Assembly (NCBI RefSeq): GCF_006716305.1
Contig: NZ_VFOU01000001.1
Span: forward strand, 806,001-870,000
Source: Enteractinococcus coprophilus
GTDB lineage: Bacteria > Actinomycetota > Actinomycetes > Actinomycetales > Micrococcaceae
DNA: 64,000 nucleotides
Reading direction: 5' to 3'
Numbering within the stretch: position 1 is the stretch's first letter; each line of letters starts with the position of its first letter. The position numbers and the translations under genes are program-made. This document shows positions 8,972 to 18,667 of the stretch, piece by piece. The notes under the pieces were generated by a model, which ran no database searches, was not told the DNA's origin, and worked only from the letters and a program-made list of their open reading frames with translations.

Positions 8972-11900
8972 ATGTCAGGCATCGGCGGCAACGAACCAAC
9001 GGGCTATAACTACGCAGCAGCTGACACGCTCAAAGCCAAGGCAAGCAACTTGCAGGGCAAGCTATATGGTCAACAAGGCTCCCGCTCGTCTGCTGTGTGG
9101 TACGCGATGCGAGAGTTTCGCGGATATTACTCTGAGGTCTTTGATCGTAACGCCGAGGTCGCGTCAGACGGTCGCCGCGAGGTCGCCAATGCGTTGGGGC
9201 AGTTGGCTGGTTGGGTAGTCGAGCTCAAAGAAGCCGCCGAAGCCGAAGATCAACGCCGCGAAGAGGCCCGGGCATGGGCAGAACGTCAGCGCCAGCGTGA
9301 GAATAACTTATTGGTTGGCGCATGGCATGAAGTCACCACCTGGTTCGGTGGCGGCGATGATCCGCAGCCACCGCCGGCGGAAGACCCACCAAACTTTCAA
9401 AGCGACGTCGTCCAAGTGAAGGGACGTGAAATCGATCCTCCGGCCGGTAGCTCGAGCACATCGTCTGCGGCGCCTACTGATTTGCGTCATTTCCAGACGC
9501 GCACCGGAGAACTCGATGATGAACTGGCGACCGCTGTCTCGCAATTCCAGAGCGCGTTAAGCGACTACGAGGCCGGCTGTAATAGCGCGTGGGGTTACCT
9601 CAACGGTCAGCCGGTTTTGACCGCGATGAATTCGTGGCTAGAAGATAACGCCAACGACGCTCAGTGGGCTGGACTCGTTGCTGAAGCTTTTGAAGCCGCC
9701 GGTGGTGAAGGCCGCATTACGATGGCCGACGCGTCGATTGCTGCTACCTTGGCCAACGCCGGGGTCGATTCGCATCGCGATAACCTCACGATTGAGCCCT
9801 TTTCGGCTGTTGGATCGCAACCGACCACCGGTTTCGCCGACGACCCGGTCAACACCTCGACCGGGAACTTCTTAGAACCCGAGCATGATCTGGTGTTTTC
9901 TGACGCCGCTGCATCATTGCGATTCTCGCGCATGTATAACTCCCTGGATGACCGCACCGGCGTGTTCGGTTTCGGTTGGTCCTCGGTGCTGGATACTCGT
10001 CTGGAGCTGGATGACGAAGGCGCCCGCTTCATCATGGAAGACGGCCGCCAGATTACCTTCCCACGCGCCGGTGACGGCTGGGATCGCGGGGTTGGCGAAA
10101 ACTACTGGCTGACGGACACATTGCCGCAGCGACTCACCAGTGTTGTCGGGCTGCCTGATCGTGTACTGACGGTGACCGATAACGAAGGCAACTGGTGGGC
10201 TTTTACTCCGACTGGCATCTGGGTGGCGGCTGGTACCGGGCCGGGTACGACCGTGAGCGTGGTGCGTGATGATGCCGGTGATATCACCCGTCTGAGTCAT
10301 GACCGTGGCCGGTTTATTGACGTGGAATATGCTGCTGACCGGGTGGCCAGTGTGCATGCATCGGATGGCCGCCGCATCGAATACCTGTATGACGACCAGC
10401 GTCGTCTCACCGAGGTGACCAGCGCATCCGGTACGCGCACGTATCGTTGGAATGACGCCGGTCTGATCGACCAGGTGGTCGCGGCTGATGGCGTTGTTGA
10501 AGTTGTCAACACCTACGATGCCAAGGGGCGGGTGACCCGTCAGCTGACCCCGTACGGTCGTAGTGTGCGGTTTGCGTATTTGCGCGGCCGGGTCACCTCA
10601 GTATCCACCGATGATGGTGGTGGTGCCAATACCTGGATTGCTGACCGTAAAGGCAGGTTGGTGGGCATTATCGACGCCGAGGGCAACCGGCAGTCGATGG
10701 CCTATGATCCACACGGCAATATAGTCTCGGCCACCGAGCGTGATGGCCAAGTCACCGTGCACGCTTATGATGATCGTGGCCGCAAAACCCGCACCGTCAC
10801 CCCTGAAGGTGCTGACATCACCTACGGCTACGACGAGCACGACCGAGTCACCACTGTGGTGACTGCTACCGGTGGTGTTGTTGAATATGAATACGCCAAC
10901 GCTGCCGACCGTAACCCCTCGATCATTATCGACCCAGTGGGCGGACGCACCCAGCTAAACTGGTCAGCAGGATTGCTCACCCAGGTCATCGACCCCGAGG
11001 GTGTACAACTGACCTTTAGCCACAACGAGCACGGTGAAATGACGGCCGTGACCAACGCAGCTGGAGATACCGTCCAACTCGTGCGCGACCATGCTGGCCG
11101 CGTCACACAAGCCATCACTGCCGGCGGTGCCGTAACGGAATACCGCTACGACGACCAGGGAGCACTGGCATCGCGCCAGGACCCCGACGGCGCAATCTGG
11201 CGTTTCGAATACGGTGCCGGTGGCAAAGTCACCGGCCTGATCGACCCCTTGGGCGGACGCACCGAACTGGCCTATGGGCCAAGTGGCGATCTGGCGGTCA
11301 TCACCGATCAACTCGGACGCACCATCACTAAAGATTTTGATGAATTCGGCAATCTATCAACCGTGACCCTGCCGGATGACACCCAGTGGACCTTCACCCA
11401 CGACGCGCTGTCCCGCCTACGCGAGGTCATCGACCCCGCCGGCGGCGTGTGGTCCCGCGAATATGATGTCAACGGTCAGGTCACCGCCCTGATCGACCCC
11501 ACCGGTGTGCGCAGCGGAGTCTCACGATCCCGTGAAGATGGTATCGCCACCGTACGTAATGCCTTCGAGCAAACCACCATCAACCATGACGAATATGGCC
11601 GTCCCGTTCAGGTCAAACACCATGACGGGGCTGTAGAACTGATCTCCTACGATGCCTGCGGACGCCCGATTGAACTGGTTGCTGCCGACGGCGGCCTGAC
11701 CAAAATTGAGCGCGACCTGGCCGGACGGATCATTGCAATCACTACGGCTGCAGACCTGACCACCCGCTACGAATATGACGCCTGCGGCCGTCCAGTCACC
11801 GCCATCGATCCAACCGGTGGCCGCACCAGCCTGACATATAACGCCGACTCCCGGGTCATCAAGATGACCAATCCGGCTGGCGACGTCGCCACCACCGAGT

Positions 11901-14482
11901 ACGATGCTGTCGGCCGAGTCATCCGCCGGGTGGTACCAGGTTCCGGAGTGGCTCGTTACCGCTACGATAAACTCGGCCGCTTAGTTGGCATCCAAGATCA
12001 CCGCTATGGCCAACGCAGTTTCCAATACGACGCTGCAGGTCAACTGACCAAAATCACCAACGGCGTCGGCGGTATCACAACCTATGCATACGACGCCCGC
12101 GGTCGGCTGACACAAGTCACCGACCCAACAGGCGGCGTCACGCGATATACCTATACCGAGCTAGATCAAATTGCCTCGGTGACTGACCCGCTTGGCCGTA
12201 CCACCACCGCAACCTACGATCCGGCAGGTCGGCAAACCTCGCAGACGGATCCTGATGGCCACATCACCCAATGGGTCCACGACGCAGCAGGCCGTGAAAT
12301 CGGGATGAAAATTGATGACCACTGGGTCGCCAAACTCGAACCCAACGAGCATGCGCGCACCGTGGTCTTCGCTGATTACACCGGCGATGCCCCCACCACC
12401 CATACTCTGGTTATGAACCTGCGCGGACAATGCACTCGCCGTACGACCACCATCGGTCAGGCCGAGTACACCACGCAGTGGGAATACGACGTCGTTGGCA
12501 ACCGGACGGCAATGATAGACAATGCCGGTCGTCGCACCCAGTACCATAGGGATCTTCTGGGTCGCATCACCCGGATCACCCATCCGGACCTGCCAGAGAT
12601 TCAACTATCCTACGATGCTGCAGGCCGAGTCCGCGAAGCGCAAACGGATGGACAGCTCCACACCTGGGAATACGCCAATGGTTTCCCTGTGACTCATACA
12701 CGCAGCGATGACTCGGGCGTGTCCAGGACGCAGATTTCGCGTGATGACGTTGGACGTATCACCGCGTTGGATGGCCCGGACGGCGTCACCGAGTTTTCTT
12801 ATGACGACGCCTGCCAACTGATCGGCGCTACGTCACTGGTCGGCCAACAAACCTGGACTTATGATCTGGGTGGTCGACTCATCCGGGAAACGTCACCGAG
12901 CAGTCAACGCGATCTGACCTACGATATTGCCGGTCAATTACAGACCATTATGGATGCTGAGGGTACTCAGACACAGTATCTCTATGACGGCCAGGGACGC
13001 CGCATCCAGGAGCTAACACCCGAGACAATCACCGATTATGTGTGGGATGCTCGCGGTTGGTTGACCAGCGTGACCGAACGCGGCACCGATGGCGAGCATG
13101 AAACCAACCTGTGGGTCAATGCACTGGGTGAATTGACTCAAGTGGATGGCAACCGTCTTCACTGGGATCTTGGTACAGCGGTGCCGCAACTCATGGGTGT
13201 AGATGATACCGCCGTGTTGCGCGGTCCTGCGGGTTTCACCGGTCTGGGCGACCAATGGCAGGCTGCCGGCTGGCGAACTGTGCGAGCGACTGACGGTGCA
13301 GAACCATGGCAGACCCTGTCTGCCGCTGAGTCATATACCAGCGGCATGAGTCTCAGTGCTGATGGTGGAATCCAGATTGCAGGCCTGGAATGGCTGGGTG
13401 CTCGAGCCTACGATCCGGTGGCAAGAGGTTTCTTGTCGGTCGATCCGCTGGCTCCGCCTCCGGGTGCTGGCTGGTCCGCAAACCCCTACTCCTATGCCGG
13501 AAATGATCCGTTGCATGCCCTAGATCCGTTAGGTCTTAGCCCGGTAACGGATGCCGAGCTTCAAGAGTATGCCGATGGTCTTCAAGGACCGCTGGCCACC
13601 GGCTTTAATGCCGCAGTCGATTGGACCAAAGACAACTGGGAGTACTTGGCAGCAGGTGCAGCCGTTGCTGTCGGCATTGGCTTTATGGCAACCGGTGTTG
13701 GCGGGCCGGTCGGTGCCGCCATCATTTCGGGGGCATTCATGTCTGGCGGATTGTCGATCGGGACGCAGAAATATCAAAATGGTGAAGTTAACTGGAAGCA
13801 AGTCGGTGTGGATGCCGCTGTGGGTGGAGCCATGGGTGGGCTGGGAGCCGGTGCAGGCAACCTGACGAAGTCGATGCTGCTGAAAAAGTCATCTACGGCA
13901 CGAAACGCTGTTGGTAACCACGCGGATGATGCTGCCGTCGTGAAAGGTAGTGATAGCCTTTGGGCTAAGTTCAATGGCAACACAAAACTTGATGCTGCTT
14001 CGAAAGTTGAAGCCGCTACCAACACCAATATGGCGGTAGATAACTTCACTCGCAGTCTGGCCAGTGATGCTGTCTCGAATATGACGACTGCAAACGTAGG
14101 ATACTTTGTGGACGTTGCAACAAATCCAGATAAAGACCTCAACATGAGAGACTTTGTGTGGGCTAACGGTCAAGGCCTGTTGAACACTACTGTCTCATCA
14201 ACGGTAAAATCTGGTTCACTGGTGTTTGGCATGCCAACGGATGTGACAGCCGGTGCTCCATTAAGCGACAGAGCATCTGCGTTTGCTCGTGACGCTGTGC
14301 CAAGTGTGTCGGCTGATGCATTAACGACTTATGCTGATTGGCAAGTACAAGGAGCATCGGATGAGGGCTTGACCCCAGGGCAGCGCACCGCAGACATTGT
14401 GAATATCGGGGCCTCAACACTCGGCTCGGGCATGAACACAAGCGTTCCAGAGATGCATTTGCCAAGGTCTCAAGGAGAGTAA
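8972..14482 (+). CDS. RHS/YD-repeat polymorphic toxin, probable T7SS cargo
   Basis: A 1836-residue polymorphic toxin. Residues 1-280 form a helical, Glu/Arg-rich N-terminal region, probably for export. A DUF6531-like segment (DDPVNTSTGNFLEPEHDL...) lies at about 285-340. Dozens of YD repeats (YDxxGRxTxx) run from about 450 to 1340 and should form the RHS shell. The RHS core signature (GFLSVDPL ... NPYSYAGNDPL ... DPLG) is at about 1480-1520. The last ~310 residues are the variable toxin. They start with a Gly/Ala-rich hydrophobic stretch (AAGAAVAVGIGFMATGVGG) and a linker, VNWKQVGVDAAVGGAMGG, followed by an unrecognised domain with no catalytic motif I can name. The frame is open upstream to 8480, but that overlaps the WXG100 gene; ATG 8972 begins the plausible protein. 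The putative immunity gene starts 5 bp downstream. Confidence 0.93.
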   Translation: MSGIGGNEPTGYNYAAADTLKAKASNLQGKLYGQQGSRSSAVWYAMREFRGYYSEVFDRNAEVASDGRREVANALGQLAGWVVELKEAAEAEDQRREEARAWAERQRQRENNLLVGAWHEVTTWFGGGDDPQPPPAEDPPNFQSDVVQVKGREIDPPAGSSSTSSAAPTDLRHFQTRTGELDDELATAVSQFQSALSDYEAGCNSAWGYLNGQPVLTAMNSWLEDNANDAQWAGLVAEAFEAAGGEGRITMADASIAATLANAGVDSHRDNLTIEPFSAVGSQPTTGFADDPVNTSTGNFLEPEHDLVFSDAAASLRFSRMYNSLDDRTGVFGFGWSSVLDTRLELDDEGARFIMEDGRQITFPRAGDGWDRGVGENYWLTDTLPQRLTSVVGLPDRVLTVTDNEGNWWAFTPTGIWVAAGTGPGTTVSVVRDDAGDITRLSHDRGRFIDVEYAADRVASVHASDGRRIEYLYDDQRRLTEVTSASGTRTYRWNDAGLIDQVVAADGVVEVVNTYDAKGRVTRQLTPYGRSVRFAYLRGRVTSVSTDDGGGANTWIADRKGRLVGIIDAEGNRQSMAYDPHGNIVSATERDGQVTVHAYDDRGRKTRTVTPEGADITYGYDEHDRVTTVVTATGGVVEYEYANAADRNPSIIIDPVGGRTQLNWSAGLLTQVIDPEGVQLTFSHNEHGEMTAVTNAAGDTVQLVRDHAGRVTQAITAGGAVTEYRYDDQGALASRQDPDGAIWRFEYGAGGKVTGLIDPLGGRTELAYGPSGDLAVITDQLGRTITKDFDEFGNLSTVTLPDDTQWTFTHDALSRLREVIDPAGGVWSREYDVNGQVTALIDPTGVRSGVSRSREDGIATVRNAFEQTTINHDEYGRPVQVKHHDGAVELISYDACGRPIELVAADGGLTKIERDLAGRIIAITTAADLTTRYEYDACGRPVTAIDPTGGRTSLTYNADSRVIKMTNPAGDVATTEYDAVGRVIRRVVPGSGVARYRYDKLGRLVGIQDHRYGQRSFQYDAAGQLTKITNGVGGITTYAYDARGRLTQVTDPTGGVTRYTYTELDQIASVTDPLGRTTTATYDPAGRQTSQTDPDGHITQWVHDAAGREIGMKIDDHWVAKLEPNEHARTVVFADYTGDAPTTHTLVMNLRGQCTRRTTTIGQAEYTTQWEYDVVGNRTAMIDNAGRRTQYHRDLLGRITRITHPDLPEIQLSYDAAGRVREAQTDGQLHTWEYANGFPVTHTRSDDSGVSRTQISRDDVGRITALDGPDGVTEFSYDDACQLIGATSLVGQQTWTYDLGGRLIRETSPSSQRDLTYDIAGQLQTIMDAEGTQTQYLYDGQGRRIQELTPETITDYVWDARGWLTSVTERGTDGEHETNLWVNALGELTQVDGNRLHWDLGTAVPQLMGVDDTAVLRGPAGFTGLGDQWQAAGWRTVRATDGAEPWQTLSAAESYTSGMSLSADGGIQIAGLEWLGARAYDPVARGFLSVDPLAPPPGAGWSANPYSYAGNDPLHALDPLGLSPVTDAELQEYADGLQGPLATGFNAAVDWTKDNWEYLAAGAAVAVGIGFMATGVGGPVGAAIISGAFMSGGLSIGTQKYQNGEVNWKQVGVDAAVGGAMGGLGAGAGNLTKSMLLKKSSTARNAVGNHADDAAVVKGSDSLWAKFNGNTKLDAASKVEAATNTNMAVDNFTRSLASDAVSNMTTANVGYFVDVATNPDKDLNMRDFVWANGQGLLNTTVSSTVKSGSLVFGMPTDVTAGAPLSDRASAFARDAVPSVSADALTTYADWQVQGASDEGLTPGQRTADIVNIGASTLGSGMNTSVPEMHLPRSQGE

Positions 14483-14487
14483 TCAGC

Positions 14488-15165
14488 ATGGTTGAGCCAA
14501 CACGTTTAGGTGCCGGGGCAGGGCTTGCGGCAGGTGCGGCTAGTGGTACTACGCAGCGCAAGTTGCGGAAGATGAGTGGTCATCCGGAGGAGCCACGGGT
14601 TTTTTCGCAAGCCAAAATTTTGGTGCCTTTGGGCCTAGTTGCCAGCCTGGTGATGACCTTGGTGATGTATTTTCCGATCAGCGACTACGTAGCTGGCCGT
14701 AGCAATGACATCTTTTCGATCATCATTCCGGGCCTGATTACGCTGTTTAGTTATGTCCTGCTGCTGCACGGACTGTTTCGTCGCTTTGGGGTGGACCGTG
14801 AGAAAGTCTGGACCAAGTTTGGAGCACTATTCCGCAAAGAAGTCCGCTTTGACCAGATCGATCGGTTTGGTGTGGGATTTCAGCAATATAAACTCTACGC
14901 TGGTGACACCAAGGTCAATATCGACTACAACCGTTTCGACTACTCGCTAGTGTTCATCCGGTTGTTGGAAGAACTACAGGTTCGCCGTTTCAAACTGCAA
15001 AATGTCGATATCGATGATCCTCAGTGGGAAGATACTGCCCAAGCGCACCGCAATATGTTTGCTTCTGACGTGTTTGAGAACCACCGAGCGTTTTATGAAA
15101 CCCATCCAGAGGAACTTGATAAGCTCCAGGCCTTGATTGAGCCGCCGACGTCGTATAGCAATTGA
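14488..15165 (+). CDS. Two-TM PH-like membrane protein, putative immunity to RHS toxin
   Basis: A 225-residue protein that starts 5 bp after the RHS stop, with GGAG just before it. A basic N-terminus (QRKLRKMSGHPEEPRVFSQ) precedes two TM helices (about residues 45-65 and 75-95). A soluble domain follows with FRRFGVDREKVWTKFG, a short beta-rich segment, and NIDYNRFDYS, ending in a helical tail. The soluble part looks like a bacterial PH-type fold (guess from strand pattern). Position directly behind a polymorphic toxin argues for immunity, and the membrane location would suit a membrane-acting toxin. Two paralogues exist in this window: 16625-17221 (truncated) and 62684-63361 (same length). 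Confidence 0.72.
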   Translation: MVEPTRLGAGAGLAAGAASGTTQRKLRKMSGHPEEPRVFSQAKILVPLGLVASLVMTLVMYFPISDYVAGRSNDIFSIIIPGLITLFSYVLLLHGLFRRFGVDREKVWTKFGALFRKEVRFDQIDRFGVGFQQYKLYAGDTKVNIDYNRFDYSLVFIRLLEELQVRRFKLQNVDIDDPQWEDTAQAHRNMFASDVFENHRAFYETHPEELDKLQALIEPPTSYSN

Positions 15166-15301
15166 TTTTAGGCCATGATGTACCGGCCCTTATCTTGGGA
15201 CATCTTGCAGATAGTCAGAATCACGCATAGCTCATGGGCTGTGTCTTGACTAGTGGGTTGCATGCGAAATAAGGACTGGATATGAGCGGCTTCCAGCCTG
15301 A

Positions 15302-15820
15302 CGATCAGACCGGGCGGCCTGGTGTCACCCGTATGCTCTGACCGCAGAAGATAAAAGTCTGCAGGGCTACCTTGCTTCATTCGTGTCGGGCAGTGTGGCC
15401 GGTGGTTTATCAGGGGTAGGAGGGCCAGCCGCAGGAACGTTGGCTAAAAGCCTGGGCCAGAATGCTACTTCGACACTGGCGACAACATTGCAATCGGGAA
15501 TAAACTCCACCAGCGGTGCCGCGGGGTCTGTACTCAACGATGTGCTCTCTGGACGAGACATATCCATGTCGAATGCTCTGCTGTCAGGCACCACCTCCGG
15601 GGTCACCACGCCGCTGACATCCAAATATCTCCCGAGTCAGCATGCAATGACCACGCTGAAGCAAGCCTCGCATTTCAGTGTCCGCACACTCGATGGACTC
15701 ATCTCACCGGCCGGACCGAACGCTGGAAGACTGGTCCAAGGGGCTGTAACAGGCTCCACGGTCAGCGGCGCAGTAACCCATACCGTTGAGGAAACGATAG
15801 ATTGGTTTCGTGGGGATTAA
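15302..15820 (+). pseudogene. Displaced RHS C-terminal toxin cassette
   Basis: An open frame after a stop at 15299-15301 gives ...YALTAEDKSLQGYLASF followed by a Gly/Ser/Ala-rich hydrophobic domain (SGSVAGGLSGVGGPAAGTL...), ending in ETIDWFRGD. A GTG at 15383 could start a 145-residue protein, but homology-like sequence begins earlier without a ribosome site. Its style matches the C-terminus of the upstream RHS protein, including the similarly placed D-(L/I)-x-M patch (DLNMRDF versus DISMSNA) followed by a Gly/Thr-rich segment. I read it as an orphan toxin tip left behind by C-terminal exchange, without its RHS scaffold. A small membrane protein follows 12 bp later as its likely partner. Confidence 0.55.
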
Positions 15821-15832
15821 GGAAGTGCCGAG

Positions 15833-16591
15833 GTGTTAACAGCTCGCAGGATTCGGTGGGGCCTCATAGGGCTGCTCTTTCTTGGAGCCTTATTGATACC
15901 GACGAATGCAGAACCCCTAGGGGAGTACCTGCCCACTCGCGGTGTCATGCTCATCGCACTGGTGATGAGCTTTGGAGCCTCACAGCTGGTGGCGTTTCAA
16001 TGGATAGTGCTGCCGAGTTTGGCCATCCTGCTCTTCGGCTCACCTGTGACTCAACTTTTCGCGGCTGAGGTGCTGCCGCTTCTTTGGTGGTTTACCGGGC
16101 TGATGTTCTGGGCCCTTAGTGGCCAAGAGTTGTTGGAATTGGCGGTCCACCGGCTGAAAGGACTAGCACAGCAGTATTCTTCGCTTGCGGATGTCCCGCG
16201 AGGCCGCTTGGTCAGATTCCATGTCCCGAACTGGATTATCGCAGGTATTGTCATAACCGTTTATACCGTGGTTGTCCCCGTCGTTGTCCACGGTCAGGTG
16301 GCACAACAGACACTTTGGGTCGTATTATTTGGGTCGCTCGCGGGATGCGTCATTGCACTGCTCACCGGAAGATGGCGTCTTTACGCGGTTTTCTTGGTGT
16401 CAGTCGTACTTGCAGTTACCTTCCTGGAACGAGCAGACTATGCCACCTTCCTTGGGTTCAGCTGGCTGACCGCCTACGTAGTGGCGTGCATTATGAAAGA
16501 CCCGAGCACCATTCATCGATCACTGGTGCAGGTGCGTCGAGCCGCCAAACTCCCACTGAAGGATCAAGGCACCCCCGCCGCGCAAGGATAG
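15833..16591 (+). CDS. Polytopic membrane protein, possible immunity to displaced cassette
   Basis: A 252-residue protein with about six to seven hydrophobic segments and a basic cytosolic C-terminus (VQVRRAAKLPLKDQ). GTG start at 15833 with AAGGAAG about 8 nt upstream. I do not recognise the family. It follows the displaced toxin tip by 12 bp and precedes a truncated copy of the two-TM immunity gene, the order expected of stacked toxin/immunity cassettes. The membrane location again points to a membrane-targeting toxin. Function is inferred from context only. Confidence 0.55.
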   Translation: MLTARRIRWGLIGLLFLGALLIPTNAEPLGEYLPTRGVMLIALVMSFGASQLVAFQWIVLPSLAILLFGSPVTQLFAAEVLPLLWWFTGLMFWALSGQELLELAVHRLKGLAQQYSSLADVPRGRLVRFHVPNWIIAGIVITVYTVVVPVVVHGQVAQQTLWVVLFGSLAGCVIALLTGRWRLYAVFLVSVVLAVTFLERADYATFLGFSWLTAYVVACIMKDPSTIHRSLVQVRRAAKLPLKDQGTPAAQG

Positions 16592-16624
16592 TGTGCGGGG
16601 TAAAGCTTACAACTCAGCCATGCG

Positions 16625-17221
16625 GTGTGGTCGCGCGTCTTTTCACAGGGAAAGATCTGGGTCCCGCTTGGGTTATTCCTCAGCTTGCTCATGACGCTGA
16701 TCGTACCGAGTTTCATCGGTGAGTATCTTGACGGCACGAGTGACGATATCTTCTCGGTCATCTTGCCCGGGTTATTCACCCTGTTTTGTTACCTGTTGTT
16801 GTTGATGGGACTGTTCCGCCGTTTTGGGGTGGATCGGGACAAAGTGTGGACCCGGTTCGGTAAGCTGTTCAACCGTCAGATCCGTTTTGAAAACGTAGAT
16901 CGAATCGACACCGGAGTTGGGCGCTTCAAGGTATATGGCGGGGATACAAAAATCAATATCGATTACAACCGGTTCGATTACACACTGGTCTACATTCGCT
17001 TACTGGAAGAGCTGCAGTACCGCCGCATAAAGGTCAAGAACCTCGATATTGATGATCCAGAATGGGAAGGTACCGCCCAGGCCTTCCGCAATTCGCTCGC
17101 ACGTCATGCATACCAGAACCACCAAACGTTCTATGATGCTCATCCCGAAGAGCTAGACCGACTCCAAGCTTTGATACAGCCGCCAAAGTCCTATGTCAAC
17201 CGGGCTGGAAGCACCGAGTGA
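16625..17221 (+). CDS. 5'-truncated paralogue of the two-TM PH-like putative immunity protein
   Basis: 198 residues, clearly paralogous to 14488-15165 and 62684-63361: RVFSQ(G/A)KI, FRRFGVDR(D/E)KVWT(R/K)FG, NIDYNRFDY(T/S)L, and the PEELD(R/K)LQALI tail. Recognisable similarity begins at the codon at 16619 (His of the HPEEPRVFSQ segment); the first ~35 residues of the paralogues are absent. GTG at 16625 is the only usable start and has no ribosome site, so expression is doubtful. Both TM helices and the soluble domain are retained. A preceding toxin tip for this copy is not present, which suggests a relic cassette. Confidence 0.65.
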   Translation: MWSRVFSQGKIWVPLGLFLSLLMTLIVPSFIGEYLDGTSDDIFSVILPGLFTLFCYLLLLMGLFRRFGVDRDKVWTRFGKLFNRQIRFENVDRIDTGVGRFKVYGGDTKINIDYNRFDYTLVYIRLLEELQYRRIKVKNLDIDDPEWEGTAQAFRNSLARHAYQNHQTFYDAHPEELDRLQALIQPPKSYVNRAGSTE

Positions 17222-17271
17222 TCGGAGTCTCACAATTCGATTCACTTCGGACGCCGTGGGATACTGTACGC

Positions 17272-18645
17272 ATGTTTCTCAGTGCTTTGGACATGTTGGT
17301 CCCAACTCATCAAACTTCAGGATTGTGGCGCCATCCAGAGGCGCAGCACGCCCAGTACTCTGATCTGCATTTTTGGAAGAAACATGCGGTCATGCTGGAA
17401 GAAGCAGGCTTTGACACCATGTTTTTTGCGGATGTCTCGGGCCTGTACGACGTCTATGAAGGCACCGGCACAACGGCAATTCGTGCTGGCATGCAATACC
17501 CAGCACTTGATCCATTACTGTTGATCAGTGCCCTGGCAGCCGAAACTTCGACCATCGGTTTTGGGGTCACGGCCAATGTCTCGTATCTGCCGCCATATTT
17601 ATTAGCCCGTACGTTTGCCACCTTGGATCACCTCACCAATGGGCGGATCGGTTGGAACATCGTCACCGGATACCAGCGCTCTGCACTGCGTAACCTCGGT
17701 GGCGAAGACATGCTGCCACATGACCAACGGTATGACCGCGCCGATGAGTACATGGAAGTCGTCTACGGCTTATGGGAAGCTTCCGTCGAACCTGATGCGA
17801 TCGTTGGTGATGTCACCAGTAACACCTATATCGATCCGAAAAAAGTCCATCCGATTGACCACTCCGGTGACTGGTTCACTGTCCCGGGTCCAGCCCTGGT
17901 GACACCGGGCCCACAGCGCACACCATTACTCTTCCAAGCAGGATCATCGCCTCGCGGTATCGAGTTTGCCGTGAAACATGCAGAAGCCCTATTCTTCTCG
18001 GGTACCTCACCAGAAAACGTGCGACAGCTAGTCGATCGGGTAGAACAACAGATGCAGGCTGCCGGGCGTTCCAGAGCATCAGCACGTCTGATCACCTCGG
18101 TGACAGTCATCGCAGCAGCCACAGATGAAGCAGCCTATGATCGCTTCCGCGACTACAGCCAATACGTTGATCAAGACGCTGCACTTGCCCTCTTTGCTGG
18201 CTGGACGGGCCTGGATTTGTCGCAGTTTAAACCGACTGATGTGCTCCAAGACGTGCATATTGAAGGCAACCGTTCTGCGTTGCAGTCGTTTACCTCGATG
18301 GATCCTGATCGCCAATGGACAATTGCTGACCTTGCCTCATACATGTCCATTGGCGCTCGCGGTCCCGTCATTGTAGGATCCGGCAAGACCGTCGTCGACG
18401 AACTGGAACGGTGGGTAAGAGAAGCTGGTGTTGACGGCTTCAACATCGACTACGCGCTCCGTGGCCCGGATATGGCGGCGTTCGCGCAGTTTGTCACGCC
18501 GGAACTGCGAGCACGTGGACACCTTGGGGCGGCATTACAGGACGAGGCTCACTCTCAAACGCTTCGTGGTCGCATATTCGGGACAGATTGGCTGCCACAA
18601 GACTCCACCGGGGGTGCCTATCGAGGATCTAAAAGATCCCTGTAA
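17272..18645 (+). CDS. LLM-class flavin-dependent monooxygenase (NtaA/SnaA/DszA type)
   Basis: About 457 residues of the bacterial luciferase-like superfamily, NtaA/SnaA/DszA (SoxA) subgroup. These use FMNH2 supplied by a separate reductase to oxidise sulfur, nitrilotriacetate-like or similar substrates. Family hallmarks: LWRHPEAQ at the N-terminus, FADVSGLYDVYEG, the flavin/phosphate region GRIGWNIVTGYQRSA with NLGG, HDQRYDRADEYMEV, and FQAGSSPRG. Start is uncertain. ATG 17272 fits family length and sits just behind GATACT, perhaps leaderless; an in-frame GTG at 17218 has GGAAG in front and overlaps the previous stop. Substrate unknown. The FMN reductase at 51026 is far away and not obviously its partner. 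Confidence 0.88.
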   Translation: MFLSALDMLVPTHQTSGLWRHPEAQHAQYSDLHFWKKHAVMLEEAGFDTMFFADVSGLYDVYEGTGTTAIRAGMQYPALDPLLLISALAAETSTIGFGVTANVSYLPPYLLARTFATLDHLTNGRIGWNIVTGYQRSALRNLGGEDMLPHDQRYDRADEYMEVVYGLWEASVEPDAIVGDVTSNTYIDPKKVHPIDHSGDWFTVPGPALVTPGPQRTPLLFQAGSSPRGIEFAVKHAEALFFSGTSPENVRQLVDRVEQQMQAAGRSRASARLITSVTVIAAATDEAAYDRFRDYSQYVDQDAALALFAGWTGLDLSQFKPTDVLQDVHIEGNRSALQSFTSMDPDRQWTIADLASYMSIGARGPVIVGSGKTVVDELERWVREAGVDGFNIDYALRGPDMAAFAQFVTPELRARGHLGAALQDEAHSQTLRGRIFGTDWLPQDSTGGAYRGSKRSL

Positions 18646-18667
18646 AAGCCCGGTCCGTGGCATGGGA

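Noticed and set aside
18620-18645. Short inverted repeat AGGATCT/AGATCC at the end of the flavin monooxygenase gene as terminator
   Set aside because: Arms are within the coding end, only 6-7 bp, and no U-tract follows; not convincing.
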